A DNA stretch of 64,000 nucleotides from Hetaerina americana (lineage: Eukaryota; Arthropoda; Insecta; Odonata; Calopterygidae). The notes under the pieces were generated by a model. The model saw nothing but the letters and a program-made list of their open reading frames with translations. It did no database searches and was not told where the DNA came from. The position numbers were made by a program, and so were the translations under genes. Below are positions 22,479 through 34,974 of this stretch, one piece after another. The DNA lies in assembly GCA_022747635.1 (NCBI GenBank), contig JAKTNV010000024.1:6667803-6731802 (forward strand), read 5' to 3'. Numbering within the stretch: the stretch's first letter is position 1; each line of letters starts with the position of its first letter.

Positions 22479-22883
22479 CGCGCAAAAGATAAAAATATGT
22501 TAAAGATGTCCTTTTCTTCCATACATATGATTCCTTTTGTTGATTGTTCGGCGCGTCAGTTTACCTTGGCTTCTCGTTGTACGGCCTTGTTTACGAATGT
22601 CATGCGAGGCTAAAATTATTTCGTCTTTGTCAGCGTAAAACTTAAATGATTAGTTTTTAGGTAATATTTCAGGGAATAGAGGGACCAACTCCCTTCCTTC
22701 CGCCACTCGTCGTTTCCCTTGAGCAGCTGGTACCTAGAAAATGCCAATTTGAGAATTTATCTGGGGTTGCCTAGAGGCTTGAAATAGGTTAGAAACCGTT
22801 GCCCCTTTTTCTCCGTGTCTCCGCAGAACTTTAAACCCACCAGACTACCACGCCTCAAGGTTGTTCATGCGTGTGTGCGACAT
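22479..22883. other. LINE-B remnant then no recognisable feature
   Basis: The first ~50 bp probably continue the interrupted LINE-B. The remainder shows nothing I recognise. Confidence 0.4.
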
Positions 22884-22937
22884 CGACATCTACATAATAC
22901 CCCTTAAACCGCCGCAAGGGCGTGTAGCGTGGGGGAA
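22884..22937 (-). mobile_element. GC-hairpin retroposon copy, decayed
   Basis: Minus strand: CCCCCACGCTACACGCCC, TTGCGGCGGTTTAAGGGG, TATTATGTAGATGTCGATG. The GGTGACCTAACA box is lost. Confidence 0.7.
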
Positions 22938-24173
22938 ATGCATACATCCACGTTGAAATGAATGGAAAACAGTTCCAGTCTTAAAACGATCTTCATTAAA
23001 TTCACGTTAAGAAAAAAAACGAAGTGCGATGACACAGTGGTGAACATAAAATATTTCCTTTTGGTAATATCTCGTAATGTATACGCCATCTCTGAGTATT
23101 TGATATCAGTCACGTATAATAATGACTCAATCAAAGAAAATAATTTGAAAAGCTGCCCAAGTGTTGAAAACTCATAAGATGGAATGAAAAGAACATGATT
23201 GTTAAAGAATTTTTTGCAGGGCAGCTCTTCAATCACAAAGACCCATTTTCACCACGGGTCATCAATACTAATATTGTCTTGACGTTGCTCTCCACTTAAG
23301 TCACCTATTGGCTTAATTCTTCTAGCAAAGATTCAATTCTCGATTAAATTATAACAAAATAATGTATATGCGAGTTTGAATTTGACATCAAAGGTACATC
23401 AAAGTTTATATTTGCACTGAATCGTTCATCCAGGCCAAAGGAATGAAAGAGTAGAGTTCAAAACAAACAGAGGCAAACACTGTTTTTTTCCCTCACACGA
23501 TTCAATACTACAAGAGAAGCATAACGTGGCATGAACTAAAAATACACAGTTCCTTTTTGTGCCCTCTCCTTGGATCTCGGATTCTTCTTAACCGATAAAT
23601 ACGTCAAAAAAACCCCTCAACGTGGTAGTGATGTACAAATGATCCATATTGATAGAGTTATTATGTATACGCAGAATGTTTTTTATGGCATATTTTATTG
23701 TACCCTAAAATAAATTCTGTGAAAAAGAACAAAATCTTTTAATGTGGATTGTAAATACTTCCATGGAGTGAAGCCTGAAATTGTAGAGCATACAGGTACA
23801 AATGACATTAATTTTAACGGTTAACGGTGAATCGGATGGTACGATTATCCCAATTGGTCGTTGACCTAACACCCCATCACGGGCTCTCTTAGATGTTTGC
23901 AAGGTGAGATATAAATGTATCGACATTATCGGACATCTCTGGGGCGAATGGAAAAAATGGTGAGACTGCTACTTACAAGTTTTGTCCGTTTAGCTGTTAT
24001 CTGTGGCGTTTACCTGTATCAGGAAGGACGATCATGGCCCTTGGGCACTGGTTTGGGGGTAAAATTTTATATTACATAAGATATACATTTTTTATAGGTA
24101 TAGATATAAAATATAATATATCCACCTTCGGCATAGCTGGAAGCCCTTCGCGGGACGACGAAATGAGCATTTT
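22938..24173. other. no gene recognised; one doubtful retroposon remnant
   Basis: At 23862-23890 TTGACCTAACACCCCATCAC resembles the start of the GC-hairpin retroposon core but the rest is unrecognisable. No other feature. Confidence 0.4.
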
Positions 24174-24228
24174 TTTGGTTTCACTCTGAGATAGATAGCA
24201 TCGCTATCTATCTCAGAGTGAAACCAAA
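24174..24228. repeat. perfect inverted repeat, 26-bp arms, 3-base loop
   Basis: Arms 24174-24199 (TTTGGTTTCACTCTGAG...) and 24203-24228 are exact reverse complements around a 3-base loop. It shares no sequence with the 3.3-kb palindrome. Confidence 0.95.
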
Positions 24229-25399
24229 GGGACTGAAGGATAAATCCACAACGGACTTAGTCAACAACGCACCCTACTAAAACCGCATGCTGCAAAATGG
24301 ATCATTGAAACGAAGAATATCGCGAACATCTAGCTACTTATCTCGTGGAATAACAGCGAGAAAAAACCTTCGGACTGGATGTCGCAGCAATATTCTGACA
24401 GCCCTGCGAGTGTGACCATTTCGCATTTCCTTGAAAATAATGTTTCGCGGCCTCTTTATAGAAGTAGCATGTAACGGCATAATCGCATTACAAAGACCAG
24501 GTTTGAAACAAAAACTCAATGTTGGCCTACGGGTACACAAGAGACACTGAGCTGACTCTCTTTTAGTTGAACAGTAGTTGACTACACTTTACGAGTACAT
24601 GATCACTTCTCATAGAATATTATTTTCTTTGTAAAGCTGCATGTGCCAGCGTTGCATTTTTCGTGGTCAAATATCTTATTTATATTTAATCATGCTCTTT
24701 TTGTATTCTCTAGATATAATTTAGATAAAAGCAACAGATAGAATTTTCAATTGTTAGCTCTACCGCAATGAAAAATGTGTGCGTAGCGGTATATAGTATT
24801 CGATGGACGTGAAAACTGAAACGGCGGAAAAATATTAACTCTGTATTTCTCGCTCTCTCTTTATCATTTCAAATTTTGGATGATTTTACAAGCTAGCTCT
24901 GTGAGGTGTATAAAAAGTTTTCCCTGAAAAAAATATTGTCATCTATACCTTAGAAACTCTTAAGAGTCATTGATGAAGTGGTCAATTCAATCGTCCACTC
25001 TTCCACAAAATAAAATGCGTGGTCCAGAGTTGGACTATTCTAAGAGAGAGTACACAATGACAGCGGCGATATTCGGAAATTGATGGTATTCGCTCGATGG
25101 ATTCGGCACCATTTTAATGGTGATCACTGCGGGAACGGAAAGAATATCCAGACTCACCCCGTTCGAGGTGAGTTCACCCCGTATTCACTCACCTTCTAGT
25201 ATTACGGTCAGTAACATGTATGAAATTAACGATTGTTTGGATGACTGAGTTACATGACGCAAGGAATATTAGGGACACGAGAACATCCAGATTTCAGTCC
25301 CTCTAGCCTATACGGTGCTTCGAATTCGGGTATCATCGGCAGTATCGGGGCAGTCGGAATCGGAAATCAGCAACATTTACCATTTATGCATCTCTTTGA
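24229..25399. other. no recognisable feature
   Basis: AT-rich DNA; nothing recognised. Confidence 0.5.
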
Positions 25400-26060
25400 T
25401 TCCATTTCCGGGAACCGATGGAATTATGTGGTCCCGACGCCGGCGCAGCATCTTCAGCCAACGCCGACCTTCTGGTCATATCATTTACTTCAATTTCTAG
25501 ATAATGCTATCGGAACGCACATCGATGACCTGTATCGTTCCCATCGCTGCGGCGACGTCGACCTCAAGACGCACCTCGGGGGCCAATGCTTTGTTTTCTT
25601 AAGGACTGCGATGATGGAACGACGATGGTGATCGTATAACGTCGTCACATCACACCAAAGATGCGTCACACCGCACGCGACCCCCTTCCTTCCCGCCTTC
25701 TACCGTCAGTCAGTCCCACACCGCCTCTTCCCCGCAAGTTAGCGGCAGAAGCCGAAGGCACTCAGAGTTGATGGTGGCCTCGCAAGCGCTCCCACTCCAC
25801 GATCGCGAGCTAAAGATGACACTGATGGCTCGTGTGTGTGTTTGGAAAACTCGGCCACACGGAGGAAAAGGAGAATTTTCTCTCTATCAAGAGAGAAAGA
25901 GAAAGAGAGAGGGACGGAGAGGAGAGGGGGACACCGGTTCGCTCCGGATTTTGTGGCAGCGCGCGAGGGCAAAAGGTGACGGCGAAGGGATATGGGAGGG
26001 GAGGGGCGAGAAAAATAAACAAATGCCATCGCGATCCAGTCGTGGGCGCGCGACAGCTTG
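25400..26060. other. CpG-rich block with GA-rich run
   Basis: CpG-dense DNA (CGACGCCGGCGCAGC, CATCGCTGCGGCGACGTCGA) followed by a purine run (25884-25930) of GA repeats. Frames of 125 and 160 codons cross it without recognisable domains. Possible promoter-like DNA. Confidence 0.4.
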
Positions 26061-27354
26061 GTCTAAAACTGGATCAGGATTTTCGTACGAAGACAAAATA
26101 ATGCGGTGGACTAACCGGGTTGGTTCTATTAAGGAAGGAGGGAAAATCTTATCTCGACCCGAAATGGCACTCACTTCCGCTATTGATAAAAGAGCAGGGA
26201 ATCTGATCCATGAATTACTAGGAGGGTCACGTGTCCCGAATGTGAAGTGACGTGAATGGAACTCGATTGGCGTGCCGTAACCAGCATTTCCCGGAGTGTG
26301 TATCCACGTTTGAAACCAACGTTATCAAAAATAATTTTACCATGGCACATTCAAAAAGGCACCTATGAATAATGACTCGGCTACGATAATTTCATTAAAA
26401 ACATTTACTTTTCACCAGGCGTAGATCGCGAGTTGTCATCGCAGCTTGTTCTCAAACGAGTGACAGCCCCGTTCTATAAGTGAAATGCATAAGAGTGACA
26501 TCTAAGTATGGACGTATAGGATCGATAGCAACCTAGATTATGATAAAAAATAGATGAATGTACCCATAATTAAAAATCTCACTGCCATAAATGATGAGGA
26601 AGGTGAAATGTTTCTGGGATGCAGACATTTCAGGGCACAAATTATTCACCGGGAACCTAACTCGTATCCAACGATTCGGAAATCGAAGGGATACGAGTTA
26701 CAATTCCGATCAAGGCAAATGATTTTCACACCGTGAAGTTTTTGCAGTTAGATGCTCAGCAGCTTACTCCGTTGAAGTAAGTGTCACTGCATCTACCTCA
26801 GTTCTCTCAAATGTTTTCTGCTTGGTTTTGACGAACTACAGGCTTCGTTAAGGTTGTTGTGGGAATTTTATGCTTTTGAACAAAACGACAGGCATGATAG
26901 AGGCCCGCATTCAGAATACGAAGAACGGCGAAGGATTGAGCATGATGCCCACCGTTTGTTTCATGATTTGAGGATATCTCACTCCCACTCCAAACTTTCG
27001 AGGCGACATTTTTACCATGACACATGAAGAGTGATAATAGAATGGCATTACTGAATTCACTCAATAGCACGAATCTACAGTTAGTCCGCCCAATAATAGC
27101 TTTCGTGGCTTTAAAAATTAAATATTATTTTGGTAGTGTCTGACCGAGAGGGAGAATACGACTCCAAGACGAGCGCTATATATTGCATCTGGGACTGAGG
27201 GTCAGCTTGGGAATCGGCGGAATGATAGTCTCAACCTAATCGATTTACAGAAGTACTAAAAATGACTGATAACAAGGGCGAAAGGGCAACATAATACCAT
27301 TATACAAGAGTGGCATTAGACATATATAGCAGGCCAAATGCAGGACCTGAGAAT
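26061..27354. other. no recognisable feature
   Basis: Nothing recognised. Confidence 0.5.
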
Positions 27355-27510
27355 CACACTATAATCAGATCTACTTAAGTAAAAGCACGCTAGTAACATC
27401 TGTGGAGCTGCATTAAGGAAACCAAAGTTTATCAAACGAATAGTGGGAACATAAATAGCACACCTCACCTTAAATACGCGTCAAGTGTTTGGGATCCTGA
27501 GCAAAATTAT
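27355..27510 (+). mobile_element. LINE-B fragment, 5' part of an interrupted copy
   Basis: Degenerate frame: KHASNICGAALRKPKFIKRI, then LKYASSVWDPEQNYGIKQKS. The YA-S-VWDP block precedes the VQ..RA.RFV block in Jockey/CR1-type ORF ends. A retroposon insertion separates it from the continuation at 27749. Stop codons are present. Confidence 0.65.
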
Positions 27511-27556
27511 GGAATTAAACAGAAAAGTTTTTTGGAATTAAACAGAAAAGTTTTTT
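27511..27556 (+). repeat. perfect 23-bp tandem duplication
   Basis: Two exact copies (27511-27533, 27534-27556) of a 23-bp unit starting GGAATTAAACAGAAAAG lie at the left edge of the nested retroposon, so they probably arose with its insertion. Confidence 0.95.
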
Positions 27557-27742
27557 AGTTGTTTGCGGTATATGTGTTTGCATGAGTATCGGATGAAGGG
27601 ATTTTTGCATGAGTGTGTGCGCTGCTGTGGGTGTAATTTTCCGTGTTTTTTTTGCATGTGGTATTTTTCCTTTTCACGGTTGGTGACCTAACACCCCCCG
27701 CCACACGCCCTTGCGGCGGCTTGCGGGGTATTATGTAGATGT
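27557..27742 (+). mobile_element. GC-hairpin retroposon copy with target duplication
   Basis: Collinear with 18460-18668: TATGTGTTTGCATGAGTATC, GGATGAAGGGATTTTTGCAT, GTGTGCGCTGCTGTGGGTGT, TTGGTGACCTAACACCCCCC, GC hairpin, GCGGGGTATTATGTAGATGT. AGAAAAGTT occurs on the left (27544-27552) and directly after the tail (27743-27751), a plausible 9-bp target-site duplication. It interrupts LINE-B, which resumes after the tail. Confidence 0.83.
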
Positions 27743-27875
27743 AGAAAAGTTGTATACACGAAAAACTGACTCTTCATTGAATAATAATTATGAACGAACA
27801 GAAAGCTTCGGATTATTAGTTAGCCTGGACTAAGAGACACTGCAAGTACGAAGAAGACATGCTTGACTTAAATTT
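27743..27875 (+). mobile_element. LINE-B fragment, 3' part of the interrupted copy
   Basis: After the insertion, SLD-ETLQVRRRHA can be read, the counterpart of LGWE-L--RR in the other copies, with a stop where W is expected. The frame is strongly decayed. Confidence 0.5.
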
Positions 27876-28152
27876 TTAGATAGGTAAATTTTATTCGGGT
27901 TTTAACCTGAAAATTTTGCCTGAATTCGAATTTAAACGATGAACCTCAGGAAATGATTTTAGCGTCGCATTATATGGGTATGTGAGACCACAGCTACAAA
28001 TTAAGGGGAATTGACTGCCGAACCGATCAATATAAGGAATCCCTTTCTCATCGCGCTATCTGTGGCCATAAAAATTGTGAAAACCATATACGACAATTTG
28101 AACAAAAATCAAATAATACGGAATACCATTAATCACCAATTACGCTGATGGC
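27876..28152. other. no recognisable feature
   Basis: AT-rich DNA, nothing recognised. Confidence 0.5.
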
Positions 28153-28210
28153 AGGTAACCTAACCCCTGCCACCCGTCCTCTTGGGGCAGGGTACGATGT
28201 AAAGGTAAAC
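28153..28210 (+). mobile_element. diverged GC-hairpin retroposon copy with compensated stem
   Basis: Reads GGTAACCTAACCCCTGCCAC, then TTGGGGCAGGGTACGATGTA. The primary sequence of the stem differs from other copies, but CCCTGCC still pairs with GGCAGGG, so the hairpin is kept. Confidence 0.65.
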
Positions 28211-30984
28211 ATTATTCTATTTCAATTTTTCTATAAATATTTAAAAAAAATTTAATTCACTTTTCTGTTTCATATTCACATCACTGAACGAATGAAGGCA
28301 ACCTTATTGTTTATTCTTAAAATGCCGACTGCATTAATTCCATTTGGTATTTGAATCAAGATAGAGAACTCGCTTCCGAGATTGTTAAGAAAAACTACCC
28401 AGATGTAAACTGACATCAATTTGAGCGAAAATAATAGGACTCTTTGCCGTGATTATTCATTTCCCGAGGACGCGATTTTTAACATATTTCACAGTTCTTC
28501 AGTACACTTCTTCATCTTAAGTCAGCAGTACGAGGCAAATGTAGTTAATCGTCCACAGAATATTCACGTCACCTTCAGTCAGTCGTTGAACCTTACCGCA
28601 CCCGGAACTGAATACTTTACCTCCTCTACCAAATACATTAAAATTTAGACGAAAGCCGACGAAAAGGGAAGAGATACCTAGCTTTAATTTAAAAAATTTT
28701 GACGATGAATAGTCGACGATTGACTTTGATGCAATTAAAATATTCTGTTAGGTTTTGGCATGCCATCAAAAAATGGTTTCTTTATCCCATGTCCGTGCCG
28801 AGGAGCATTGAGGGGCTGGTTAAATTTTAGATAGATTCCATTGCCTTGGCTCGCTGGCTTCGAGTGTGCCGTAATGATGTTCTTTGGGAACGCAACGAAG
28901 TTCCTTGAGGGTCAACCGCCACGCAACGTCTCAATCTATTTCTACCCGGGCGGCTTTAACGATAATCGGCCATGCGACATGCGTTTGTTAGCGTGTGTAC
29001 AACCGATAGAGAAGGCGATATGATATGATTTAAATAATTCATGACCACAAATATCCATGCTGATAAACATCCGCACTCTAGAATTTGACAGAAATAGTGC
29101 GCGAGGCTATGGAATACTAAAGAGGACACTTTTCGGCGGGAGAGAATACAGGAAAGCTAGAGCCAAGGAAGACAAAGAGAAACTTAGTGGCACGCTCTCG
29201 TTTAACATTTAGGCTTGTGGGCGTTTACCTAGGCAAATTTTAAATAGAAAAGGTAAAAGCGGTTTGTAATGCGTTCAAGATTCTCGGCTCGGTGGGCCCA
29301 CGTGTCTGGAGACACTTTAAGCATCGCTTCGCGGAAGCAAAGGATTTTGGAATTCAGGGAAATCCATGCGACTAGGGCAGATACGTAGATGGATCTCTGC
29401 AGAGGAGAGAGGGGAGAAGAGTTAAGTGCCAACTTCACTATGTCGAAATCTGTGGGACCTTGTGACTTGGTCTGATAAATGGCATTTCGCACCTTTTCGT
29501 TCACGTCGATTTTGATATTTCCTCGCTTTCAATATTCAATTGATCCTTGCTGCAAGTTTGGTATTTTTATTCCAGAAAATATACCGAAAGTTTTAAGTTA
29601 TCTTAAGCCTTAAGATCAAGTTTGTCTTAAAAACTTAAGATTCATCATTTTCTAGCCAAAGAGGTATTATGTCAGCAGATAAAAAATACAAGGACTTGAG
29701 ACGTCGACCGCCGACCTTTGATCTCTTCAAGTGGTTCCATTGATTTTTTCCGAATTTCCACTGTCCAAATAATGATTTTATTCAATGTAAGTGTTTTTTT
29801 ATGTATTCTGAACACAACACGGAAATGATAATATATAAGTACGTATAGCATTTGTGTTTAGTTCACGAATATCACATTCCTATGCGACTTATCTTATCCA
29901 TTACTTTTTTTGATTCGTAGAAAACGCGCTAACTGCAAGCTAACTAAATAAAGCTACAAACGTACGTATACGTCGAGTGTGTGAGAAAGTTCAAGTGGAC
30001 TTGCATCTCGTTCCCTCCGCCTAACGCAGTGCGTGCGTGCGTCCTTGAAGGTATTTGAACTGCCGCCATCCTACCTGGTTGGTTGGCTAATGGATATTGG
30101 CGTTAATTCATGTTCTTCCGAGGCCAGCTGGTGAGTGGCGAAAGCCATAGGCCGGTACCCTGGGGTACTTCTCCTTCCGACGATGGGCAGACACAAGAGT
30201 CGTTGCAGGGACGGAGGAGGGGGCAATTTATCAAAAAGAAGTGAAGTACCTGACACCTTCTGGTTTAATTCATCTTCGTGTTACAAAAGGAAAGCAAAGT
30301 AATTAATGGCAAAATGCTCTTAAAGTGGAATACGTATCCATAAGTAAAGAGGCATTGTGGCAGCCAGAATACGGATTTTTAGCTTTTTAATTGCTGTCTT
30401 TAATGCTAAAGAGCTTTTTTACTCTCTTATACTTGTATCTGAGTATGAATGTCCGAATAAAATAGGAAAAAATTTTGGAGAATTAAATGTTTCTAATGCC
30501 AATAAATGTCACATTAATGTCACTAGTTCAAGCGTCGTTTCCAATTGCTTACATTTAGTGTTTGAATACTTCTCCAACATTTTGAACCCCGCGATAAAAG
30601 ATTTAGTTTCTGAATCAAACAGAATATAACGAGTAGCATCTAATTTAAAAATTGACTTGAAGGAACAGGGTCCAGCAATTATTGAAAAACAATGAACGGG
30701 AAAGAAGATTATGTCAAAGACTTAATGCACTATAACTTAAATAATAAATAAGTTACAATTTTAACAGTGCCATCGACGGTAATCCTAACTTTACACTGCG
30801 CCGGAAGGTGAAAACATAATGAGAAATTAAGGGAAATCAGGAACCGACCCATAAAAACAGATGAAAGTGATATTTCCTTCGAAATCAAATACCAGAAACC
30901 TAGGGCTAAAGCCATTGAAATTACTCTCAAATAAAATAATGCCAAACTGTCTCATGAATTTCAAGGCCAAATCACATATTTACC
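28211..30984. other. no recognisable feature
   Basis: Long AT-rich stretch with ORFs up to 91 codons that resemble no family. Nothing recognised. Confidence 0.5.
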
Positions 30985-31052
30985 CTGGTGCTGCTCACCT
31001 AACTCCCTCTGCCATGCGCCTCTGAGGTTCCTTATTGGCTATGTAGACGTAG
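30985..31052 (+). mobile_element. very decayed GC-hairpin retroposon copy
   Basis: CTCACCTAACTCCCTCTGCC, ATGCGCCTCTGAGG and TATGTAGACGTAGG keep the block order and the tail, but the stem no longer pairs. The most distal copy of the cluster. Confidence 0.5.
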
Positions 31053-32439
31053 GAAATCGACGTGTTTACATTCTTTCAAATGACTCCTTAACAGATGCAC
31101 TCGCCTTTACGCCGAAAAATAATGTTTTTTTACTTAATAACTACAGGATAATCAATTGAAAAAAGGAATGGCGCCCATTGGCTGTCAGAAGGACAATGTC
31201 ACACTTTATCGTCGTCTCCTGTAAAGTGTGGTAAATATGATTACTGATTCTTCACCCAGATGCACATATGCATGTATATTTTACGGAATCAACTAATCAT
31301 GACTGCATGCCTTTCATGTACATCTTATTTGACCAAATATTCAACTATTTTCACTCGAAAGTAAGAGATTTAAAGGATGCTGATTTTGGAACTTTAGGAA
31401 ATACGGTGGTGGGAGGTCATACCCCCTTTAACTTCCCTCGGATTCGCCAATACCCCATTACATCCCCCCTTCAGAAAGCTCTCGAGCGAGTGACATCTCT
31501 CGACGTCCCTTGAAAAAACTTCGTTTTCCTTCATTAGAATCTGGGAAATCGTACAATGTTTGACGGGCAAAATAAACATTGCTTTGAGAAAATGAATTCG
31601 TTCCTCTCTGGGGAAAACAAATTTCACTGCGAAGGCGGAACGACAATATTTGGTCCACCGATCAGAGATCGACTTACTTAGAGAAGAGTAAAGGGGAGGT
31701 AGGTTAGCAATACTCGGCCGAATGAGATATTGACCTCGATTGCAAGACGGTCGCTCCGTGACTAATGCATAAATATCAACGGAGTGGTCATAAATCTTGC
31801 AATGTATCCGTAAAATACAACGCTGGAAACTAATCAAGGCAATAAATTGCATTTATTTATTATTTTTTATTTACTCAACTGCGTAAATTGGGATTAACAT
31901 GAATCATTGATAGTCACACTTACTATATTGTTTTACTAACATAACTGTAATTTATTCTAGGAAGGTGACCAACAATGACTTGTTTGTTTATATATAGAAA
32001 TGAAGCACTTTTCCTCGAGAATTTTATTTCAATTTCTAGGAGGCAATTAGAAAAAGGAATTTAAAATAATAGGACTGTAACCCTTTGAACATATATGCAA
32101 TCTAATGATTTTTCATAGACAGGTGGAATATTATTTTAACGAAAAATCGATTCAATTAGTTGTGAGGTGATTCTTTCACGCTTATGTCATGTGTAGACGA
32201 CCGCTTCGCGGACATATGCTAAAGGAAAATCACTCAAGCTTGTATTTAATTATTTCTTAATTTAAACTATTTATTACCTAAAGTAGTTTTTTCTAACAGT
32301 TGACCAAAGCACTGGTAATAGGTAAGGCAGTGTAATCATAAAAAATGTAGTAGCATAATGAATTTTAAGTTTGTTCTTTAGGAACAGCAAATATTTTGTG
32401 AGCCAAGGATGAGGCTAGAAAAAAAACTTTGCACTCCAA
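31053..32439. other. no recognisable feature
   Basis: AT-rich DNA; nothing recognised. Confidence 0.5.
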
Positions 32440-32577
32440 ATAAAGATTTATTACTTCACACGACCATGGTTTCGATGCTGCGCATCGTACTCAGGTGACG
32501 ATGATACGCACCTTGATGTCACCTGATGATGATGCGCAACATCGATACCATGGTCGTGTGAAGTATTAAGTCTTTAT
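32440..32577. repeat. inverted pair of hammerhead-like repeats
   Basis: Arms 32440-32499 and 32518-32577 are ~60-bp imperfect reverse complements. The plus-strand right arm has CTGATGA (32523-32529), T, stem GATG/CATC with a five-base loop, GATA, CCATG, GTC. The minus-strand left arm has CTGAGTA, stem GATG/CATC, GAAAC, CATG, GTC. Each has one change from the hammerhead core (GAAA to GATA; CTGANGA to CTGAGTA). In both, CAC before CTGA can pair with GTG after GTC, a possible 3-bp stem I. The arms continue into GTGTGAAGTA. Confidence 0.75.
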
Positions 32578-34974
32578 GAGGAAATGCACATTTTCTTTTT
32601 CTACCCACATCATGAAGGAATTCCTCAAAGTTAAGCCTGAAACTGTTATGTTTGTGAAGGAAGATAATTAATAGACAAAGTAATGAGCTGAAGTAGCATC
32701 TACTGTTTCCTCATCAACTTCGTTCATTTAATTACATGATAAGTATGATTTCTCCTTATCCTTAGCCGTCCGAGGGAATCAGTGTGTTCCCTCCTTTTTT
32801 ATTAGGTTTGAGAGAATAAACAAATATATTTCCAACCCCCAAAATGACCAGCAAAAGGAAATTAACGCTAATTAAAGCGGTCATTGAAGCACTCAAATGA
32901 CTCAGGCAAACATTTATGTGCCAAATGCGAAAGTAAAAGATTTTACGAAATCTATACCTAATCAGCCCACTAAGGATTTTTGGGGGCTGCGTCTTAAGTT
33001 GGTTAGTTCGAAACATTTAAATTACTTGACCAATATGATCAAGTGTATATCATGTGGTATCGGATGAAACACATATGTCACATCAGAAAAAAATACCATT
33101 TTGTCTAAGGTTCCATGGGGAACACAATTTATATTCCTAAAAGTAGAGATTTCATTCATGGCTGAGCTCCTTACAATTGGTATGAACCGATTCTGAAGTT
33201 TAGGGAGTGACTTCGAAACGATTTAAGACAAACGAGTTGAGAGAGATGAATGAAAGGTAAAATGCAAGGCTTTTAGGGGAGGGAGTGAGCTTAGGGAGGG
33301 AGAGAGACGAGAAAAAATTGGCGTCCAGAGAGTGGAAGGAAGCCTCAGAATTCCTGAGCAGCGAAGGGGACGTGCTTAGTGCATGTTCGGGCAATCAACA
33401 GCTGCGATGGATAAAAACTGCGACCGTTACAGCTGCTTCAAGCTAAGACGGTTGGCACATACAACAATGAGGAACTTAAACCGAGCTTCCCTGTTTTTTG
33501 ATGTGGACTTTAAACCTGACGGCGTATATACAGAGGATTTTTGTTTTCCTTTTATCAAATCCAATTTCTAAGAAGATGAAACCTTGTTCACCGCCATTGC
33601 CAACGTCATTGCTCAAGGAAATCACCAGGTTACTCACATAAAACAAAATAGCACAAAATAATTGATTTGGTCTGAAATGTAATGACATCTGGTAAAAAAC
33701 CGTGCCGAAATCACAAAGTTGAGTATAATTTAAAGTTAACCTTCGTTCCATAGTGGCGGAATACGTGCGGCATATCACGAAATATCTGTCATATTTATTC
33801 CAAATTCTATCAGGCCGTTGTTTGTATGGGCTAATACATGTCAAAATATTACGTTTTCAATTGATAGGTTTTTTCCTGCAAAATGCATTGATTGTGCCTA
33901 CATTTTCGCAAGTGCTCCATGCAACAGGTAGCATTTTTTTTATCTCACCTCCAAATCTATGAAACAAAAAATACTATGACCGAGCACCAACCCAAGCCTC
34001 ATGTATTTTCATGGTTATAAAATATTTCCTCGTTTGGTTCATCCGTGAAACTAAATGGTATATACGTACGTATGGCGTTAAAATAACAATGTAATATTTT
34101 CTTAAAGAAATAAAACGGTTACCCTTAAATTGATTACATGACGCCAATGAAGATTGAAAATAACTTTATGTGGCTGTATATGTACCATCAAAAACATTTT
34201 AGCATGTGGCTGGAAGACTTGATGGACATTTTCCTAACAAGGAGGTGCCCCTGAGCGCCAACTCCTTGCCTCCTTCCTAACCCGCCTGCGTGTTAAGTAT
34301 TACCCATACCCAACTTCGGAATCAATAAATTTATATTCTGTTTTATCGCTGGATTTGTTATGACTGCGCGGACGCAAATTAACAGGGAGCTCTTATCGGC
34401 AGACCTTCAACGTCGATAAATGGCTATTTGGGCCACTAACTTCGACAGTTATTGTTGTGCATAATGAATTTTCCTTCATTTGATTTACTTTACTTCATTT
34501 TCCTTTTTTACTTGATATTTAAAAAAAATTGTTTACAGAGTGATTGAATTCAATTAAATAACGATTCCCTAAAAGAATACTTGGCGTCGGAGCAAAGGTT
34601 ATGGACCATGTATCAGAATATATGGAAAATCGTCTACATAATCCATAATGTAAAAATATTTAGAAATATAAACATATTTGTGTTTTTTGTCACAATTTTT
34701 TCAAAATTTTCAAGTCTTATATTCCACGCCAATTTTTGCGGGTAACATTTTTTGTATTCGGTGCAGGAAAATGTTGCAATTGTCGACTTAGCCTACAGAA
34801 TTCGCTCGAATTACTTGTCTCTTAAATCTTATTAAAAAACAGCTTGGCCTTAAAATTCCCGAATATCAGGCGTAATTCTAATCATTTGTAGTTTGCAGGT
34901 TTCTCAACCCGCCGGAGAGGATCATTTCCCAAGAATGGACATATATGAGATAAGGTTTCTCTAAAATACGAAAT
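32578..34974. other. no recognisable feature
   Basis: AT-rich DNA with only short or patternless ORFs; nothing recognised. Confidence 0.5.

Noticed and set aside
16688..28210. CRISPR-like array from the repeated GC hairpins
   Set aside because: Copies are in both orientations, kilobases apart, 5'-truncated to different lengths and in eukaryotic DNA; they are retroposed copies.
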